Source of the DNA: Histomonas meleagridis
Lineage: Eukaryota > Parabasalia > Tritrichomonadida > Dientamoebidae
Reading direction: 5' to 3'
NCBI GenBank assembly: GCA_020186115.1
Contig: WSYJ01000149.1
Span: 744,001 to 808,000, forward strand
DNA length: 64,000 nucleotides
Part shown: one piece after another, positions 50,838 to 63,917 of the stretch
Numbering within the stretch: position 1 is the first letter of the stretch
How the letters are laid out: each line of letters begins with the position of its first letter
Notes under the pieces: generated by a model
Seen by the model: the letters and a program-made list of their open reading frames with translations, nothing else
Database searches by the model: none
What the model was told of the DNA's origin: nothing
Made by a program: the position numbers and the translations under genes

Positions 50838-50931
50838 TTAAATGCTCATTGACCGTTAAACCACAATTTATCGTTATGTCCAATTGAAAGCAAAATAATC
50901 GTCATAATATTTTCAGGAAAAGTTTTGCTAA

Positions 50932-51822
50932 ATGAGTTGGAGTTCTTTTGTCCAGCAAACTTTGGACGAATTACACACAGGAGCTCCCCCACCTGATTAT
51001 TTTGGATGTATTGGTAGAGTCATATTAAAAAATCAACAATCATCCGAAAATGTTAACTCATTTTTTGAAGATATATCATCACCTACCTTAAAAATAAAGA
51101 CAGAGGAAACTTTAGATAAAAAGAAAATTATAACAAATACATCAAATATTACTAATAATGGAGAACTAACACCAAACAAAGAGAATCCACCGCTTCATCC
51201 TCCTCCAATGCTTCTTGAATCTCCTGTTTCAAAACAAGATTCCGATGATTCAAGTGAAAGCCAACCCGAAATTACAGAATATTCACCTATCCGTAAATCA
51301 CAAAATCAGAGCTCTGAAAAAGGTCGTGATAGCATTGCGTCGGAGATCGATTACAGTGATATCTCTGACCATTGGAAAGAATCTTCAAAAAAATCACGCA
51401 CATTGCACTCTTCTGAAGATTCTGATCATACGCAAGACATTGAAGTTCAATCAGTTGATAGTCAAGAGTCAACGCATAGCCAAAGCGATCAGCTTATCTC
51501 AAAAATGGAAATCATTCAATCAGGAACAGTACAAATTACTAAAGACTCCGTCGAAAGTAAACCAGAACCAATGGCTAGAGATAAGCCTGACTCTGATAAG
51601 CCAGAACCAGTGGATTTTGCCAGCCAATTTAAGGAGCTTGGAAATGTATATCAAAGCTATTGGCCGCCAAAGGAAACGAACGTTCCGCGACTGCAGCCGA
51701 ACTCCAAAATTCTTGTTTCATTTAAAGCGTCAAACTATGATAGGCTGATGAAAGCTATGAGAAAGTACTCGCAACTTAACGGCAAAAGAATTGCATATCT
51801 TCGAAGGAAGGGCACAGAATAG
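50932..51822 (+). CDS. Disordered Ser/Glu-rich protein, function unknown
   Basis: A 296-residue protein with two ordered ends. The N-terminal MSWSSFVQQTLDELHTG and DYFGCIGRVILKN, and the C-terminal YDRLMKAMRKYSQLNGKRIA, flank a long low-complexity middle rich in Ser, Asp, Glu, Lys and Pro (SDDSSESQPE, KPEPMARDKPDSDKPEP). It resembles regulatory or nuclear scaffold proteins, but no domain is recognised. A run of Ser-Pro and Ser-Asp-x-Glu sites suggests phosphorylation by proline-directed kinases and casein kinase 2. Confidence 0.7.
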   Translation: MSWSSFVQQTLDELHTGAPPPDYFGCIGRVILKNQQSSENVNSFFEDISSPTLKIKTEETLDKKKIITNTSNITNNGELTPNKENPPLHPPPMLLESPVSKQDSDDSSESQPEITEYSPIRKSQNQSSEKGRDSIASEIDYSDISDHWKESSKKSRTLHSSEDSDHTQDIEVQSVDSQESTHSQSDQLISKMEIIQSGTVQITKDSVESKPEPMARDKPDSDKPEPVDFASQFKELGNVYQSYWPPKETNVPRLQPNSKILVSFKASNYDRLMKAMRKYSQLNGKRIAYLRRKGTE

Positions 51823-52104
51823 CGATAAATGTTTCATCGAATAGAAAAAGTAGTAATTACCAATTAATAAAAATATATGTATCTTTAAACAAGAGCAAAA
51901 TTAAGTTTCCATAAATACTGTTTTTGATATTTGAGAATCTGTATCAGATCGCTAACATTTACTTTGTACAATCACATCCAACGCTTCAAATTAATTATAT
52001 ATAACTTTTATATAAACAGCTCAAATTTTCAATAGTTTATCTTTTTCAACTCATGTCACTTTCACGATAAATTTTGAATGACAATAAAAACGCCTTTTTT
52101 TATT

Positions 52105-52112
52105 TCACATTT
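52105..52112 (+). promoter_or_regulatory. Initiator element of the aldo/keto reductase gene
   Basis: TCACATTT with +1 at 52107 leaves an 11-base leader before ATG 52118. Confidence 0.5.
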
Positions 52113-52117
52113 TATTA

Positions 52118-54579
<2,462 letters not shown>

Positions 54580-55803
54580 TTAAGTTAAAAAAATAAAATG
54601 CAAAAACAAAAAATAATTATCTTTTGCATTTATGTCAATTCCTTTTTGCTGTAAAACATATTCTATAAGTTCAGTATTTCTTGATTTTACAGAAAAAATT
54701 AAAATGTCAATTGGAAGTTGATTTGTTTTTAGAAAATACTTTGTTAGAAAAATATTACCAATTCTCGCTGATTCATTAATGATTGAATCATTAATTTTCA
54801 TTCCTTCTTCTTTTAAAAATGAGAAAATTTCATAGTTATGATATAAAATACATTTCCCTCCTAATTCTTCTAAACTATTGATTGCAACAATTTTATTTTC
54901 ATATAAATAATGAAAAATAACATTTCGATGATATTCAATTGCAGTTTCATATGCATCTTCAAATGATGAATGATTTTGTTCACATAAATGAATGATTTCT
55001 TCATTTCCACCTGCAACTGCATATTTGCCTGTGTTTTTTATATTAGAACCATTCATAAGTAAATATTTAAAACATTTAACAGAAGAAAAAAATGCTGCAT
55101 AATCAATTAATGAAACATTTCTTTGATTAATAAATGAACATCTTTCATAAAGTGATGGTTTAATTGTTTGATTAAAATCAAAATCTGTTTGCGATGATAT
55201 TTCTTGAAGTTTTTCTATTTCATCATTTCGAATGATTTTTGCTATTTCATTCGGATTATGTCCTTCTTTAACATATTTCTTATGAAGCTCAAAATTATTA
55301 TTCGGAAATTTGTAATTTTCTATAAATTCATCGATGTTGCTAAAACTTTCTCGCATATTTTTAATTATATCATCAATTTCTTCTTTTGACATATATTGAG
55401 CAAAATACAGACTATATTTCTTATGAACAATGTTTGATTCAATCAATTTTTGTTCAACCATATTATAAAGAATGTGATTTGATTCTTGCGTTTTTTTATT
55501 GAGAAGAAAATTTGCGAATTCATCAAAAATATTAATTTTGATTTTGTTTTTATCTTCAAATAACTGAATTTCTTTTAAAAATTTCAAATATGTATTAATA
55601 TCATTTCGTTTCAAAACAAATAATGTGTATACAATTTCAATGATAATTAAATTAAAAGAAATTGGATAAATTTCATCAAATTTTTTAATTATTGAATTTG
55701 CTGTTTTTACAATACTTTCTTCATTTAAACAAAAAATTATTTGAGTGATTGATGAAACCATTTCCATTTCACTTTGAGATTTTTTGTTTTCTTCAGCCGA
55801 CAT
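54580..55803 (-). CDS. DUF3447/ankyrin protein
   Basis: 407 residues from ATG 55803 (MSAEENKKSQSEMEM). A perfect initiator TCACTTTT sits 11 bases upstream, which excludes the longer TTG-started frame. The layout matches the gene at 15099: helical N-terminus, HNPNEIAKIIRNDEIEKLQ, NQTIKPSLYERCSFINQRN, YAAFFSSVKCFKYLLMNGS, AVAGGNEEIIHLCEQNHSSF, and degenerate ankyrins. It closes inside the first spacer of the 170-bp array, after QQKGIDINAKDNY. As a stand-alone product it is a DUF3447 protein lacking classic ankyrins. It shares a 122-bp divergent promoter with the nitroreductase gene. Confidence 0.82.
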   Translation of the reverse strand: MSAEENKKSQSEMEMVSSITQIIFCLNEESIVKTANSIIKKFDEIYPISFNLIIIEIVYTLFVLKRNDINTYLKFLKEIQLFEDKNKIKINIFDEFANFLLNKKTQESNHILYNMVEQKLIESNIVHKKYSLYFAQYMSKEEIDDIIKNMRESFSNIDEFIENYKFPNNNFELHKKYVKEGHNPNEIAKIIRNDEIEKLQEISSQTDFDFNQTIKPSLYERCSFINQRNVSLIDYAAFFSSVKCFKYLLMNGSNIKNTGKYAVAGGNEEIIHLCEQNHSSFEDAYETAIEYHRNVIFHYLYENKIVAINSLEELGGKCILYHNYEIFSFLKEEGMKINDSIINESARIGNIFLTKYFLKTNQLPIDILIFSVKSRNTELIEYVLQQKGIDINAKDNYFLFLHFIFLT

Positions 55804-55808
55804 ACTGC

Positions 55809-55816
55809 AAAAGTGA
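55809..55816 (-). promoter_or_regulatory. Initiator element of the DUF3447/ankyrin gene
   Basis: The minus strand reads TCACTTTT with +1 at 55814 and an 11-base leader to ATG 55803. It decides the start codon of that gene. Confidence 0.6.
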
Positions 55817-55925
55817 CAATTGAAAAAGTGGAATTGTATGTTTTTTAAACGGTACAATTTCCATGCATTCAAAAAATTGCATTCTTTTTAATCGTTTAAT
55901 TTATGACAACAGCCGTTCAAACAAA

Positions 55926-56465
55926 ATGGTTGAAGCTCTAAAAACACGCCGTTCAATTCGTAACTTTGATCCAAACTATGAGCTAACAAAAGAAGAACTT
56001 GACACAATTGTGGAATGCGCATTGAACTCACCAAGTGCATTGAACCTTCAAGAAAACGATTTGATTATCATAAGAAATAAAGAGTTGATCCAAAAAATAG
56101 ACAATACCGTTTTCAGTAAGTTGGATAATTTTTTCCAAGAACGCTTTTTAACAAGGCAAAAGCGTTATGGTGTTACTAATCCTGTTACATATGACTGCAG
56201 TGCCCTCATTATGATTGTTAAGAATGAGCGCTCTAAAGAAGGATACGTTCAACTCGATTCTGGCATTCTTGCCATGTCCATTTTAACTGCTGCGCAAGCC
56301 GTCGGGCTCGGATCTGTTCCAATAGGAGTTCTTGTTCGTCCAGATGTCGAAGAAATCATTGGAGTAGAGAAAGGCTCCTTATGCCTTGCTATTGCTATTG
56401 GCAAGCCAAAGAAAATCGAAGTTGATCCAAAGGAGGTGCTCAGGAAGGTTAAGTACATTGACTAA
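55926..56465 (+). CDS. Nitroreductase (FMN-dependent, bacterial type)
   Basis: 179 residues from ATG 55926. The nitroreductase fold starts at VEALKTRRSIRNFDP (FMN phosphate-binding Arg residues). CALNSPSALNLQ, LDSGILAMSILTAAQAVGLGS and SLCLAIAIGKPKK are family signatures. It reduces nitro groups and quinones with NAD(P)H and, in trichomonads, such enzymes contribute to nitroimidazole metabolism. An in-frame ATG at 55863 would add 21 residues with no similarity to the family; MVEALKTRRS is the natural N-terminus. The gene is bacterial in origin. It is divergent from the ankyrin gene on the left. Confidence 0.92.
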   Translation: MVEALKTRRSIRNFDPNYELTKEELDTIVECALNSPSALNLQENDLIIIRNKELIQKIDNTVFSKLDNFFQERFLTRQKRYGVTNPVTYDCSALIMIVKNERSKEGYVQLDSGILAMSILTAAQAVGLGSVPIGVLVRPDVEEIIGVEKGSLCLAIAIGKPKKIEVDPKEVLRKVKYID

Positions 56466-57109
56466 AAATCGAATCAAGTTAACGTATTCTTTCCACCGTT
56501 TAACGAACATTTTTTTGGTTGTGTTTTTTGATGCCCGTTTGAGTTATTGCAGGGCTGAGTAATGAAGTCAATGTTCATTATGAATTGTTATTATAACAGA
56601 GCTTATGTAAGTTTCCTTAGTATTTTTTTTGTGACATGGAAAAAATAATCATATATTTCTCTCCATTTTGAACAAACAACATAATGTCTAACCCAGCGCC
56701 TTTCTCATAAGCATCTTAAGATTTGGGTTGAATATTGCCATTCTTGTATGTTTGGCAAGATTTTTGAGATTTTTTTCAGCTTATTCAAAATTTCATTCAA
56801 TAATTAATAGGAAAATTTTGTTTTTGAATCACACGTGTGATCGTTCACATACATTTGTAATTTTAGATGTAGTTCTTATATCAAAACATTCTACCCAACA
56901 TGCTAAAATGTGAACAGATCCCCTAAATGAAAGTTTCGATTGTGATGCCCATGAATCTAATCTGATTGATTTTGAATTTCTGCATTTACTTGAGCAGCAT
57001 CTATTTGCAGCACCATCAGGGTAACTTGGTGAAAAATATTATCAGCAAGTTTTGTAAAGAATATTTAATATCTTATGATATCATTATTATATTCTGAATG
57101 ATATATATA
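56466..57109. other. Intergenic, no gene seen
   Basis: AT-rich. A 61-codon frame at 56728 shows no family features. Near 57060-57110 the sequence begins to resemble the 5' region of the ankyrin genes. Confidence 0.4.
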
Positions 57110-58417
57110 TATCTTCTGATTGATAGTAATAATTTTGATATATATTTGAGATTATTACAAGAAATTGAAAAATATGAAGAAAATAATAAAATCAACACAA
57201 ATAAATTTATTTTCTCAATTACTACTTAAAGAAAACACACAAGAATCAATTTATTTACTTAATTACATGATTAAGCATAATTTACCTGAATCAAAATTCA
57301 TCAAAAATACATTTAATCCATTTTTTGTTCATATTAATCAAGATAAATCAAATAAATATAAAATATTTATTTGATCAAGAAAATATTGCTATGAAGAACT
57401 TTCACAAAATGACTTTGCACTTCATAAGCAATTAATTGAAGAAGGAGTTAATCCAAATAAAATTGCAAAAATAATTCGAAATGATGAAATCGAAAAACTT
57501 CAAGATATATCATCACAAACAAATTTTGATTTTGATCAAACAATTGAACCATCACTTTATGAAAGATGTTCATTTATTAATCATAAAAATGTTAGATTAA
57601 TTGATTATGCAGCATTCTTTGGATCAATTAAATGTTTTAAATATTTACTTATGCATGGTGCAAATGTAAAAAATACAGGTAAATATGCAATTGCAGGTGG
57701 AAATGAAGAAATCATTCATTTATGTGAACAAAATCATTCATTATTTGAAGGTGCATATGAAACAGCAATTATGTTTCATCGAAATGATATCTTTAAATAT
57801 CTTTATGAAAATAAAATTGAAGAAGATATTAACAAATTAAAAGAATTAGGAGAAAAATGTGTTTCATATTTTAATTATGAAATTTTTACATATTTAGAAA
57901 AAGAAGGAATGAAAATTAATAAAAATATCATTAATAAAGCAGCAAAAATTGGAAATATTTTTCTTGTAAAATATTTCCATAAAAATAATCAACTTCCAGG
58001 AAATATTTTAGTTTTTGCTTCATTTTCAGGAAATATTGAACTTGTTACATACATTTTAAAGCAAAAAGGAATTGATATTAATGCTAAAGATATTTATTTT
58101 AATAATTTTTTATTTCAAAATAATATTTGGAAATTATTTAAATTATTTGAAACAGCACTTCTGATTGCATCTTCAGAAGGTCATACAGAAATAGTCAAAT
58201 TGCTTCTTGAACAAGAAGGAATTGATATTAAAGCTAAAGATATTTATTTGTTTTATTTGATATTTATTTTAATAATTTTATATTTCAAAATAATATTTGG
58301 AAATTATTTAAATTATTTGAAACAGCACTTATGTGGGCATCTAAAGAAGGTCATACAGAAATAGTTCAATTACTTCTTGAACAAGAAGGAATTGGTATTA
58401 ATACTAAAAGTATTTAA
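57110..58417 (+). pseudogene. DUF3447/ankyrin pseudogene with one TGA and one frameshift
   Basis: The remnant aligns with the genes at 15099 and 54580. An N-terminal part (DIYLRLLQEIEKYEENNKI, then after a frame change NLFSQLLLKENTQES) reaches an in-frame TGA at 57372-57374. The same frame then continues without break through LSQNDFALHKQ, IRNDEIEKLQDISSQ, PSLYERCSFINHKNV, AIAGGNEEIIHLCEQNHS and into two ankyrin units (TAL positions 58155 and 58325, 170 bp apart). A first, in-frame short spacer (DIYFNNFLFQNNIWKLFKLF) links to the first unit. Homology stops abruptly at about 58417, where a phosphoesterase fragment on the other strand begins. Confidence 0.88.
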
Positions 58418-58850
58418 TGTTTGATTTGAATCATAAACTATAACTCGAATTCGAATGTCCTTTTGATTAAATATCGATAATGTGCTTACTTGATTAATAG
58501 GAATTGGATTAGTAACAAAAGCATTTTGTAAAACGTCATCTATTTTTAATGAATGATAAACAATTCGACCATTATCAATAGTGATAATACCAAAACCTTT
58601 ATGTTTAAGAAGATCTGATGCAACAACTTCAAGCATTCCATTCGTATGGATGAATGTTGTTTCACTTGGATGTGTATGACCTGTGATAAGCATCGAACAA
58701 TTATTATTCGTTATAATTTGTTCAAGTGTTTTACCTGTTGAAGATGTACATGTGTATTTATCCCATAAGTCTAATGGATAATGACAATGAATTATTCGCG
58801 TTTTCGTTTGGGGATTTTGAATGAAAAATTCTTCAATTCATCTACTTTCA
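58410..58850 (-). pseudogene. Metallophosphoesterase C-terminal fragment
   Basis: The minus strand encodes QTKTRIIHCHYPLDLWDKY, then CSMLITGHTHPSETTFIH and KGFGIITIDNGRIVYHSLK. These are the last catalytic motifs (HCHYP and GHTHP) of a calcineurin-like phosphoesterase. Upstream there is an in-frame TGA near 58835 and then no homology, so the first half of the domain is missing. The C-terminal end runs into antisense ankyrin sequence. Non-functional. Confidence 0.8.
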
Positions 58851-58947
58851 TTAAATAGTTTTACTAAAAATAGTTACATTTATAATCTGAAGTCTTTAAA
58901 CACTTTAAGACTCATTAACAAAAAACATTTTTTCGATCGTAATTTTT

Positions 58948-60385
58948 TTACTGGAAATCCATTGCTCCAAGTAAATTAATTGTTGCATATCTTTCAAGTT
59001 TGGTATTCTTTGTATCATTGCTTGCTTGCCACGACAAAGGATGTGGTGACTTTAAGTTTGTAGCATGCTGTTCCATATTTTTCTCATTCCAATAAGGTAA
59101 CATCATTGCTATAATTGCCTGGTTACCATTTTCCTTTGCTATTTGATATGGGTGTACAATATGTGAAGCATTTGGATTACAACCGCATTGTAACAACACT
59201 TCGACTGCATCATTATTATTATAATAAGTTGCATAAGCCAAAGCTGACCATTCTTCATCTAAAGCATTTAAGTTATCTGTATTCAAAGCCAACAACAAAG
59301 TAATCAACTGGTTACCGGCTGAGGCTGCTTCGTGTAATGGGGTATAACCGTTGGTCGGATTGATTTGACGCTTTTTTCATGTCGCAAATGCACGAGTAAA
59401 CTTTGAGAACGTTACCATCTCTTATCGCTTCGTGCATGTCATAGCTTTCGCCGTTGTTGGCAAAATATGACATCTGCAAGTACTTCTTCCGGATATACTC
59501 TTCTCGTTTCTCTTTCGTAACGCCAGGGTTGATTTTCTCGCTCCCCAACGTTCTTCTCTAATATGGAATTAGCATTAGAATTACCAATCGCTAAAAATAA
59601 CTTATTGGTGGTGGGATCTAATCGATCTAAGGTTAATGATCGAACTTTAGAAACTGATGTGGTCAATGATCGATGAACTCCACTACAATTGATGCAGATG
59701 CAAACTCCCCAATTGATGCAACACCAAACTGGATTTGGTGCACCGCAATCTGCACAAACACAATTACACTCGACCGATAATGGTGAGTCATTGCTAGAAT
59801 CTTTCGTAAATGTAGTAGTTTCTTTGATATCTTCCCCACTATGATCTAACAGATATTGAATATTGTTTTGGATGACTGCGATCCATTCGTTCATGTCCCA
59901 TTCAGTTAACGCCTGTAGTACATAGACTTTTTCTTGCGATATGATCGTGAAACAAAATCGGCGTTCTGGATCCTTAATAGGTTTAACTGTGGTCAATAAC
60001 ATGGGTAAGATACCTTGTGGCTTATCACTGTCTTCTGTTCCATGGAAATATGATAATGTATGATTTTGACATATGAAATATCGCTTTTGCCAAGATTTGG
60101 TAAAACCACTGCCTTTCTTCCATAAATAGCCTTCGTGGTTGATGGCAGGGGTGTGTGTAAATAAGACTTTTAATCGCTTCCAATATAACGTATAATATCC
60201 TTCGAGTGATTTTCCAAGAATATCTGTGTTCTTTTCAAAGATGTTGACTTCATCAGAGGAAACTGGAAGTGCAAGTTGAAGATTTGAAAAAGAATCTTTG
60301 GCATCATCAAAACTAAATTTTGTCGCCCTTCCTTTTAATCCCTAGAAACAAGCAAAAACTTTATCCATCTTCAAATAGTATATAT
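58948..60385 (-). pseudogene. BAR-PH-ArfGAP-ankyrin gene, 5'-truncated and frameshifted
   Basis: Reading from about 60380: the end of a BAR-like helix region with an in-frame TAG (GLKGRATKFSFDDAKDSFS, SLEGYYTLYWKRLKV), a PH domain (NHEGYLWKKGSGFTKSWQ, KRYFICQNHTLSYFHG), then an ArfGAP zinc finger (CADCGAPNPVWCCINWG, CICINCSGVHRSL) with all four Zn cysteines and the following Arg. A frameshift near 59545 and another near 59310-59370 precede ankyrin repeats (WSALAYATYYNNNDAVEVLL, CGCNPNASH) and the stop at 58948. Order and motifs match ACAP/centaurin-beta-type Arf GTPase-activating proteins of membrane traffic. The start and most of the BAR domain are missing. Confidence 0.85.
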
Positions 60386-60444
60386 AATTATCATTACAGG
60401 GCGTGCTAATCAAATATTCATAAAAATTGTATATTTATTGATAA

Positions 60445-61435
60445 TTATATTTGTTCAATAAATTTTTCTTCTTGAAAATCTTCAGCAAATGGATCTTCTT
60501 CAATATTTATGTTACTTATTCCCGTAGTAAATGTATTTATCGTTTCGTTTTCATTTTCTTCTGATTTATCATTTTCATAAATTTCTTCTTTTTTGTTTCG
60601 AATATGTTTCAACAATATAATTAATAATATGATAATAACTATTACTATAACAATTACACAAGCTGAAATGATAATAATTATTGTTTTATCATTATTTTGA
60701 TTATTATTAACATTAGTGTAAAATATTATAAAGAAATTGGAATAATAATTATAATAAGTCGAATAAATAACAATTGTGTAATTGTAATAAATAAATTCTG
60801 TTTCAATATATGAAAATGTCGAATTATTTATATATAATGAAAATGTTTTCGTTTTTGTTTCATAAATAGTTAATGAATGTGTAATTGATAATGTAAATGT
60901 TAATGTATATGAAAATGATAATGAAATATCACTTTGAAGTGATTCAGTAAATGTATTTGATTGAATAAATGAATGTGTTGGAATTGGTTCGCATATCCCT
61001 TCTGTGGATTCACTAACAACACCCAAACTTTCAAAATAATCGCCTACATATGTTGGATATGTGATAACACTTGTTGAAAAATTATAAAATGCACTTTCAC
61101 TAATTTCTGGTTCTTTGTCTCCATAATAATAAATGCATCGAAGTTGATAGCAAAACGCAAATGCTGAACCTCCAATATATCTTATTCCATAGCCAAGTGT
61201 TAATATCGTTAAATTAGAACATAATGCAAATGCATAACTGCCAATTGTTGTAACTGAATTTGGAATTGTAATGTTTTTGATTGATGAACACAATGAAAAT
61301 GATGAATCACCAATCTCTGTAACATTTTCTCCAAAAATAATTGTTTCTAAATTAAAACATGACGAAAACACTGAACGTCCAATCTCTATTGAAATCTGGA
61401 TGATTATTTTTCATATAAATCAATTGAAAGTTTGG
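60445..61435 (-). pseudogene. BspA-like gene, 5'-truncated, intact 3' end
   Basis: An open frame of about 330 codons begins abruptly at IIIQISIEIGRSVFSSCFN (no ATG in frame) and continues through two to three LRRs, the Cys cap (YQLRCIYYYGDKEPE), a short Ser/Thr stretch, the Tyr-rich segment, a transmembrane helix and the tail ISNINIEEDPFAEDF/QEEKFIEQI. It resembles the gene at 24969 down to its stop codon. The signal region and first LRRs are missing, with the downstream flank of the PDI gene in their place. No ATG-initiated product would include the LRRs. Confidence 0.8.
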
Positions 61436-61533
61436 AGCCCTCCAAATTTAACAGAACGTTTCAATGTGTTATTTCACTATTTATCTTGAGAAGAAAATTC
61501 GGAAACGTAAAACTGACCTAAAAAATATTTATT

Positions 61534-62925
61534 CTATGAATCTGCTATTTTTTTCTGAAGTTCTTTTCCAGCTTCAAAATCAAAATCATATTCCGATATG
61601 TTTGTCGTTGCAGATTCGTTCAAAAATTTAATTATTGACTCAATGGTCCGATCTTCATCAAAAGAAATAACATCTTCTTTTCGTTTTTTCCCGGCGGGCC
61701 ACATAAACATTGTTGGATATCCATCGAAGTTTGGAAAACTTTCTGGTAACTCATTTAACGTGCCATCAATCCAATAAAACTTAATTTTATCTGTCTTGTT
61801 CACAACCATTTGCGCTGTCGCATTAAGAACTGGTTTGAAATGTTTACAATGCCCACACCAAGGAGCGGTTATGACAACTAACACATCTGTATCGTTCTGG
61901 TTAACGGCTTCCTCAAAAGTGACGGCAGTTAATTGACGGAAAACAACTTCTGGTGGCTCATCTGGAAATTGGGCTGAGACCTTCGAAAAGTTGATCTTGC
62001 CATCAATTGCATCACGAACAAATGATTCAATAAAGGTGTAATTACTTTGTTTCTGGATGTTTTGAATTAACCATCGATTAGGTCCAAGATCTGTCGAATT
62101 CAATAAAAAGAAATATGGTGCTTGGGCGTTTTCAAGTGAGGCTTTCTTGATAATGCTTCTGCCTTCGTAATCATCAGCAATAACAAAATTTGCTTTATCA
62201 ATAAATTCAACAGCAAGCTTGTCAAGAATGGAAATTTCTTCCTCTGCTCGTGTAGTGTTATCATCATTTGTTATGAACCCTCCAAAGAATGGTTTTTCCA
62301 TGGATTTGAAAAGATTCAAATTTACGAGATGTGAATCTTTAAGATCATCAAAATTACCATTGTACGGTATAAGCTGACGATCTGAAAAACGATAAACATA
62401 TACTCCTTTGTCAACTTTCATATCGAAAAATTTAAAAAGAGATGATGATGTGTTATAAAATGTTTCATCTTCTGGAATATTTTGTGGTACTTCTTCTGTG
62501 TCAACACCAATGATGTGAGCACCTTTGAGTGATAAAAATCTTCGTAACTGTTCTGGGTATTCTAAATTATTAATTTTAGGATTCATAATTTCTCGAAGCC
62601 AGCCGGCAAATTCTGTTGGAGTCGGATATTCGGCAAAATTGGATATATGTTTTCCTTGAGAAAATGCAGCAATACAAGGAGAAAATACACAATTTGCTAG
62701 GTTAGATTTCTCATAACTAGCAAGAGCAATGTTGATCTGATCACGGTACCTGTAGATACCATAGTCCATATAGTCTAAGACATAGTTATCTTTCTGAAAA
62801 ATAATAACGCTTCTATTATGAGATTGAATAAATTCTTCAATTTTTGAATCATCAATTTCATCAAGGTAAGTTGCTTCTCCTATAGGATTTGGAAAACGAA
62901 TTGCAAGTAAAAATGCAAAGAGCAT
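61534..62925 (-). CDS. Protein disulfide isomerase
   Basis: A 463-residue secretory protein with a short signal (MLFAFLLAIRF). The C-terminal thioredoxin domain has the active site TAPWCGHCKHFKPV (about residue 357) and the cis-Pro GYPTMFMW. The N-terminal thioredoxin-like domain has no CxxC; a CVFSPC pair near residue 79 may form a structural disulfide. Two redox-inactive domains lie between (DKGVYVYRFSDRQLIPYNG, and FFLLNSTDLGPNRW). It would oxidise or isomerise disulfides in the ER. It ends KELQKKIADS, without a KDEL-type signal, so retention is not explained. Upstream sequence shows no good initiator. Confidence 0.9.
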   Translation of the reverse strand: MLFAFLLAIRFPNPIGEATYLDEIDDSKIEEFIQSHNRSVIIFQKDNYVLDYMDYGIYRYRDQINIALASYEKSNLANCVFSPCIAAFSQGKHISNFAEYPTPTEFAGWLREIMNPKINNLEYPEQLRRFLSLKGAHIIGVDTEEVPQNIPEDETFYNTSSSLFKFFDMKVDKGVYVYRFSDRQLIPYNGNFDDLKDSHLVNLNLFKSMEKPFFGGFITNDDNTTRAEEEISILDKLAVEFIDKANFVIADDYEGRSIIKKASLENAQAPYFFLLNSTDLGPNRWLIQNIQKQSNYTFIESFVRDAIDGKINFSKVSAQFPDEPPEVVFRQLTAVTFEEAVNQNDTDVLVVITAPWCGHCKHFKPVLNATAQMVVNKTDKIKFYWIDGTLNELPESFPNFDGYPTMFMWPAGKKRKEDVISFDEDRTIESIIKFLNESATTNISEYDFDFEAGKELQKKIADS

Positions 62926-63147
62926 TTTAACTCAAAGGATATTGAATTGACGTTGCTCTGTTTGGACAAATATCAATTCAAAAATATTTTGTAAAATATC
63001 TATTTCACTTGAACAAATAATATTTAATCTAACATAAGGAAATCTTGATTTTCAGTTCAGGGAAAGATGAAATTATAAGATCGGAATGATCTATATTCTT
63101 CAAATTTTCTCATAAGTAGTTTAATTTATTCAGCAGTCATAACAAAA

Positions 63148-63625
63148 AACAATGAAGTTATTAAATTATATGGAGGCAATTCAAATGAAAGAAGAAGAAA
63201 TGATCCAAAAATCGTCGGTATTTTTACTCATTAGATTTATGATATTAATTCACAAGAAACATATTATTTAGTTGAGAAAATGATAGAAAGGAAATTAATT
63301 GATATATATATAACCAACAAATTATTAACAACAACAACAACAACATCAAAAATCAAAACAGTAAACAAAAATATAATATATGCCATTTGATAATTTTTCT
63401 TAAACAAATACTAAGAACTTTCAAAGAATGATTGGGAATTTCATAAGAAATATATTAAAGAAGGATGTAATCCAAATAAAATTGCGAAAATAATTCAAAA
63501 TGGTGAAATAGAGAAATGTCATCACAACCAAATTTTAATTTTAATCAAACAATTAAACCATCACTATATGAACAATGTGATTTTATTAATGACAATGTTT
63601 CATTAATAGTGTATGCTTTGATCAA
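63148..63625 (+). pseudogene. DUF3447/ankyrin gene relic
   Basis: Segments in two frames match the DUF3447 genes: SQETYYLVEKMIERKLIDIY, DWEFHKKYIKEGCNPNKIAK and IIQNGEIEK; then, after a small deletion, MSSQPNFNFNQTIKPSLYEQ and FINDNVSLIVYA. Homology ends about 63620. A run of ACA/CAA trinucleotides interrupts it near 63330. Its start overlaps no initiator. Confidence 0.75.
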
Positions 63626-63901
63626 TAAACGATGTATTATATCTTCTAGATAACTCTTGAAATTGAACCTTTTGAAAATTAGAAAAAAGGCATCTTGCAC
63701 ATGTAATTGCCTCTGATTAATTTTTTTGATACTGAATTAGGGAATGATTTCAATATTTCTAGTAACAGCAGTGTTGCATATGATTTTAAATTATTATCTT
63801 CTCTTTGAGTTGTGTTTGAAGCTGTGTTCTTTTTTTTTTGGTTTTGTTAAGAAATATATAGAAAATCCAAATTTAAAATGTTTATTTAAAAATCAAAATT
63901 G
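63626..63901. other. Short intergenic region
   Basis: AT-rich; no credible gene. A minus-strand run without stops (about 63690-63830) lacks family features. Confidence 0.3.
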
Positions 63902-63909
63902 TCATTTCG
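63902..63909 (+). promoter_or_regulatory. Initiator-like element of the right-edge gene
   Basis: TCATTTCG with +1 at 63904, 14 bases before ATG 63918. Confidence 0.45.
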
Positions 63910-63917
63910 GTTCCAAC

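Noticed and set aside
58948-60002. Frameshifts in the ArfGAP relic as introns
   Set aside because: No GTATGT donor or ACTAAC-type acceptor borders the frame changes; homology continues directly across them.
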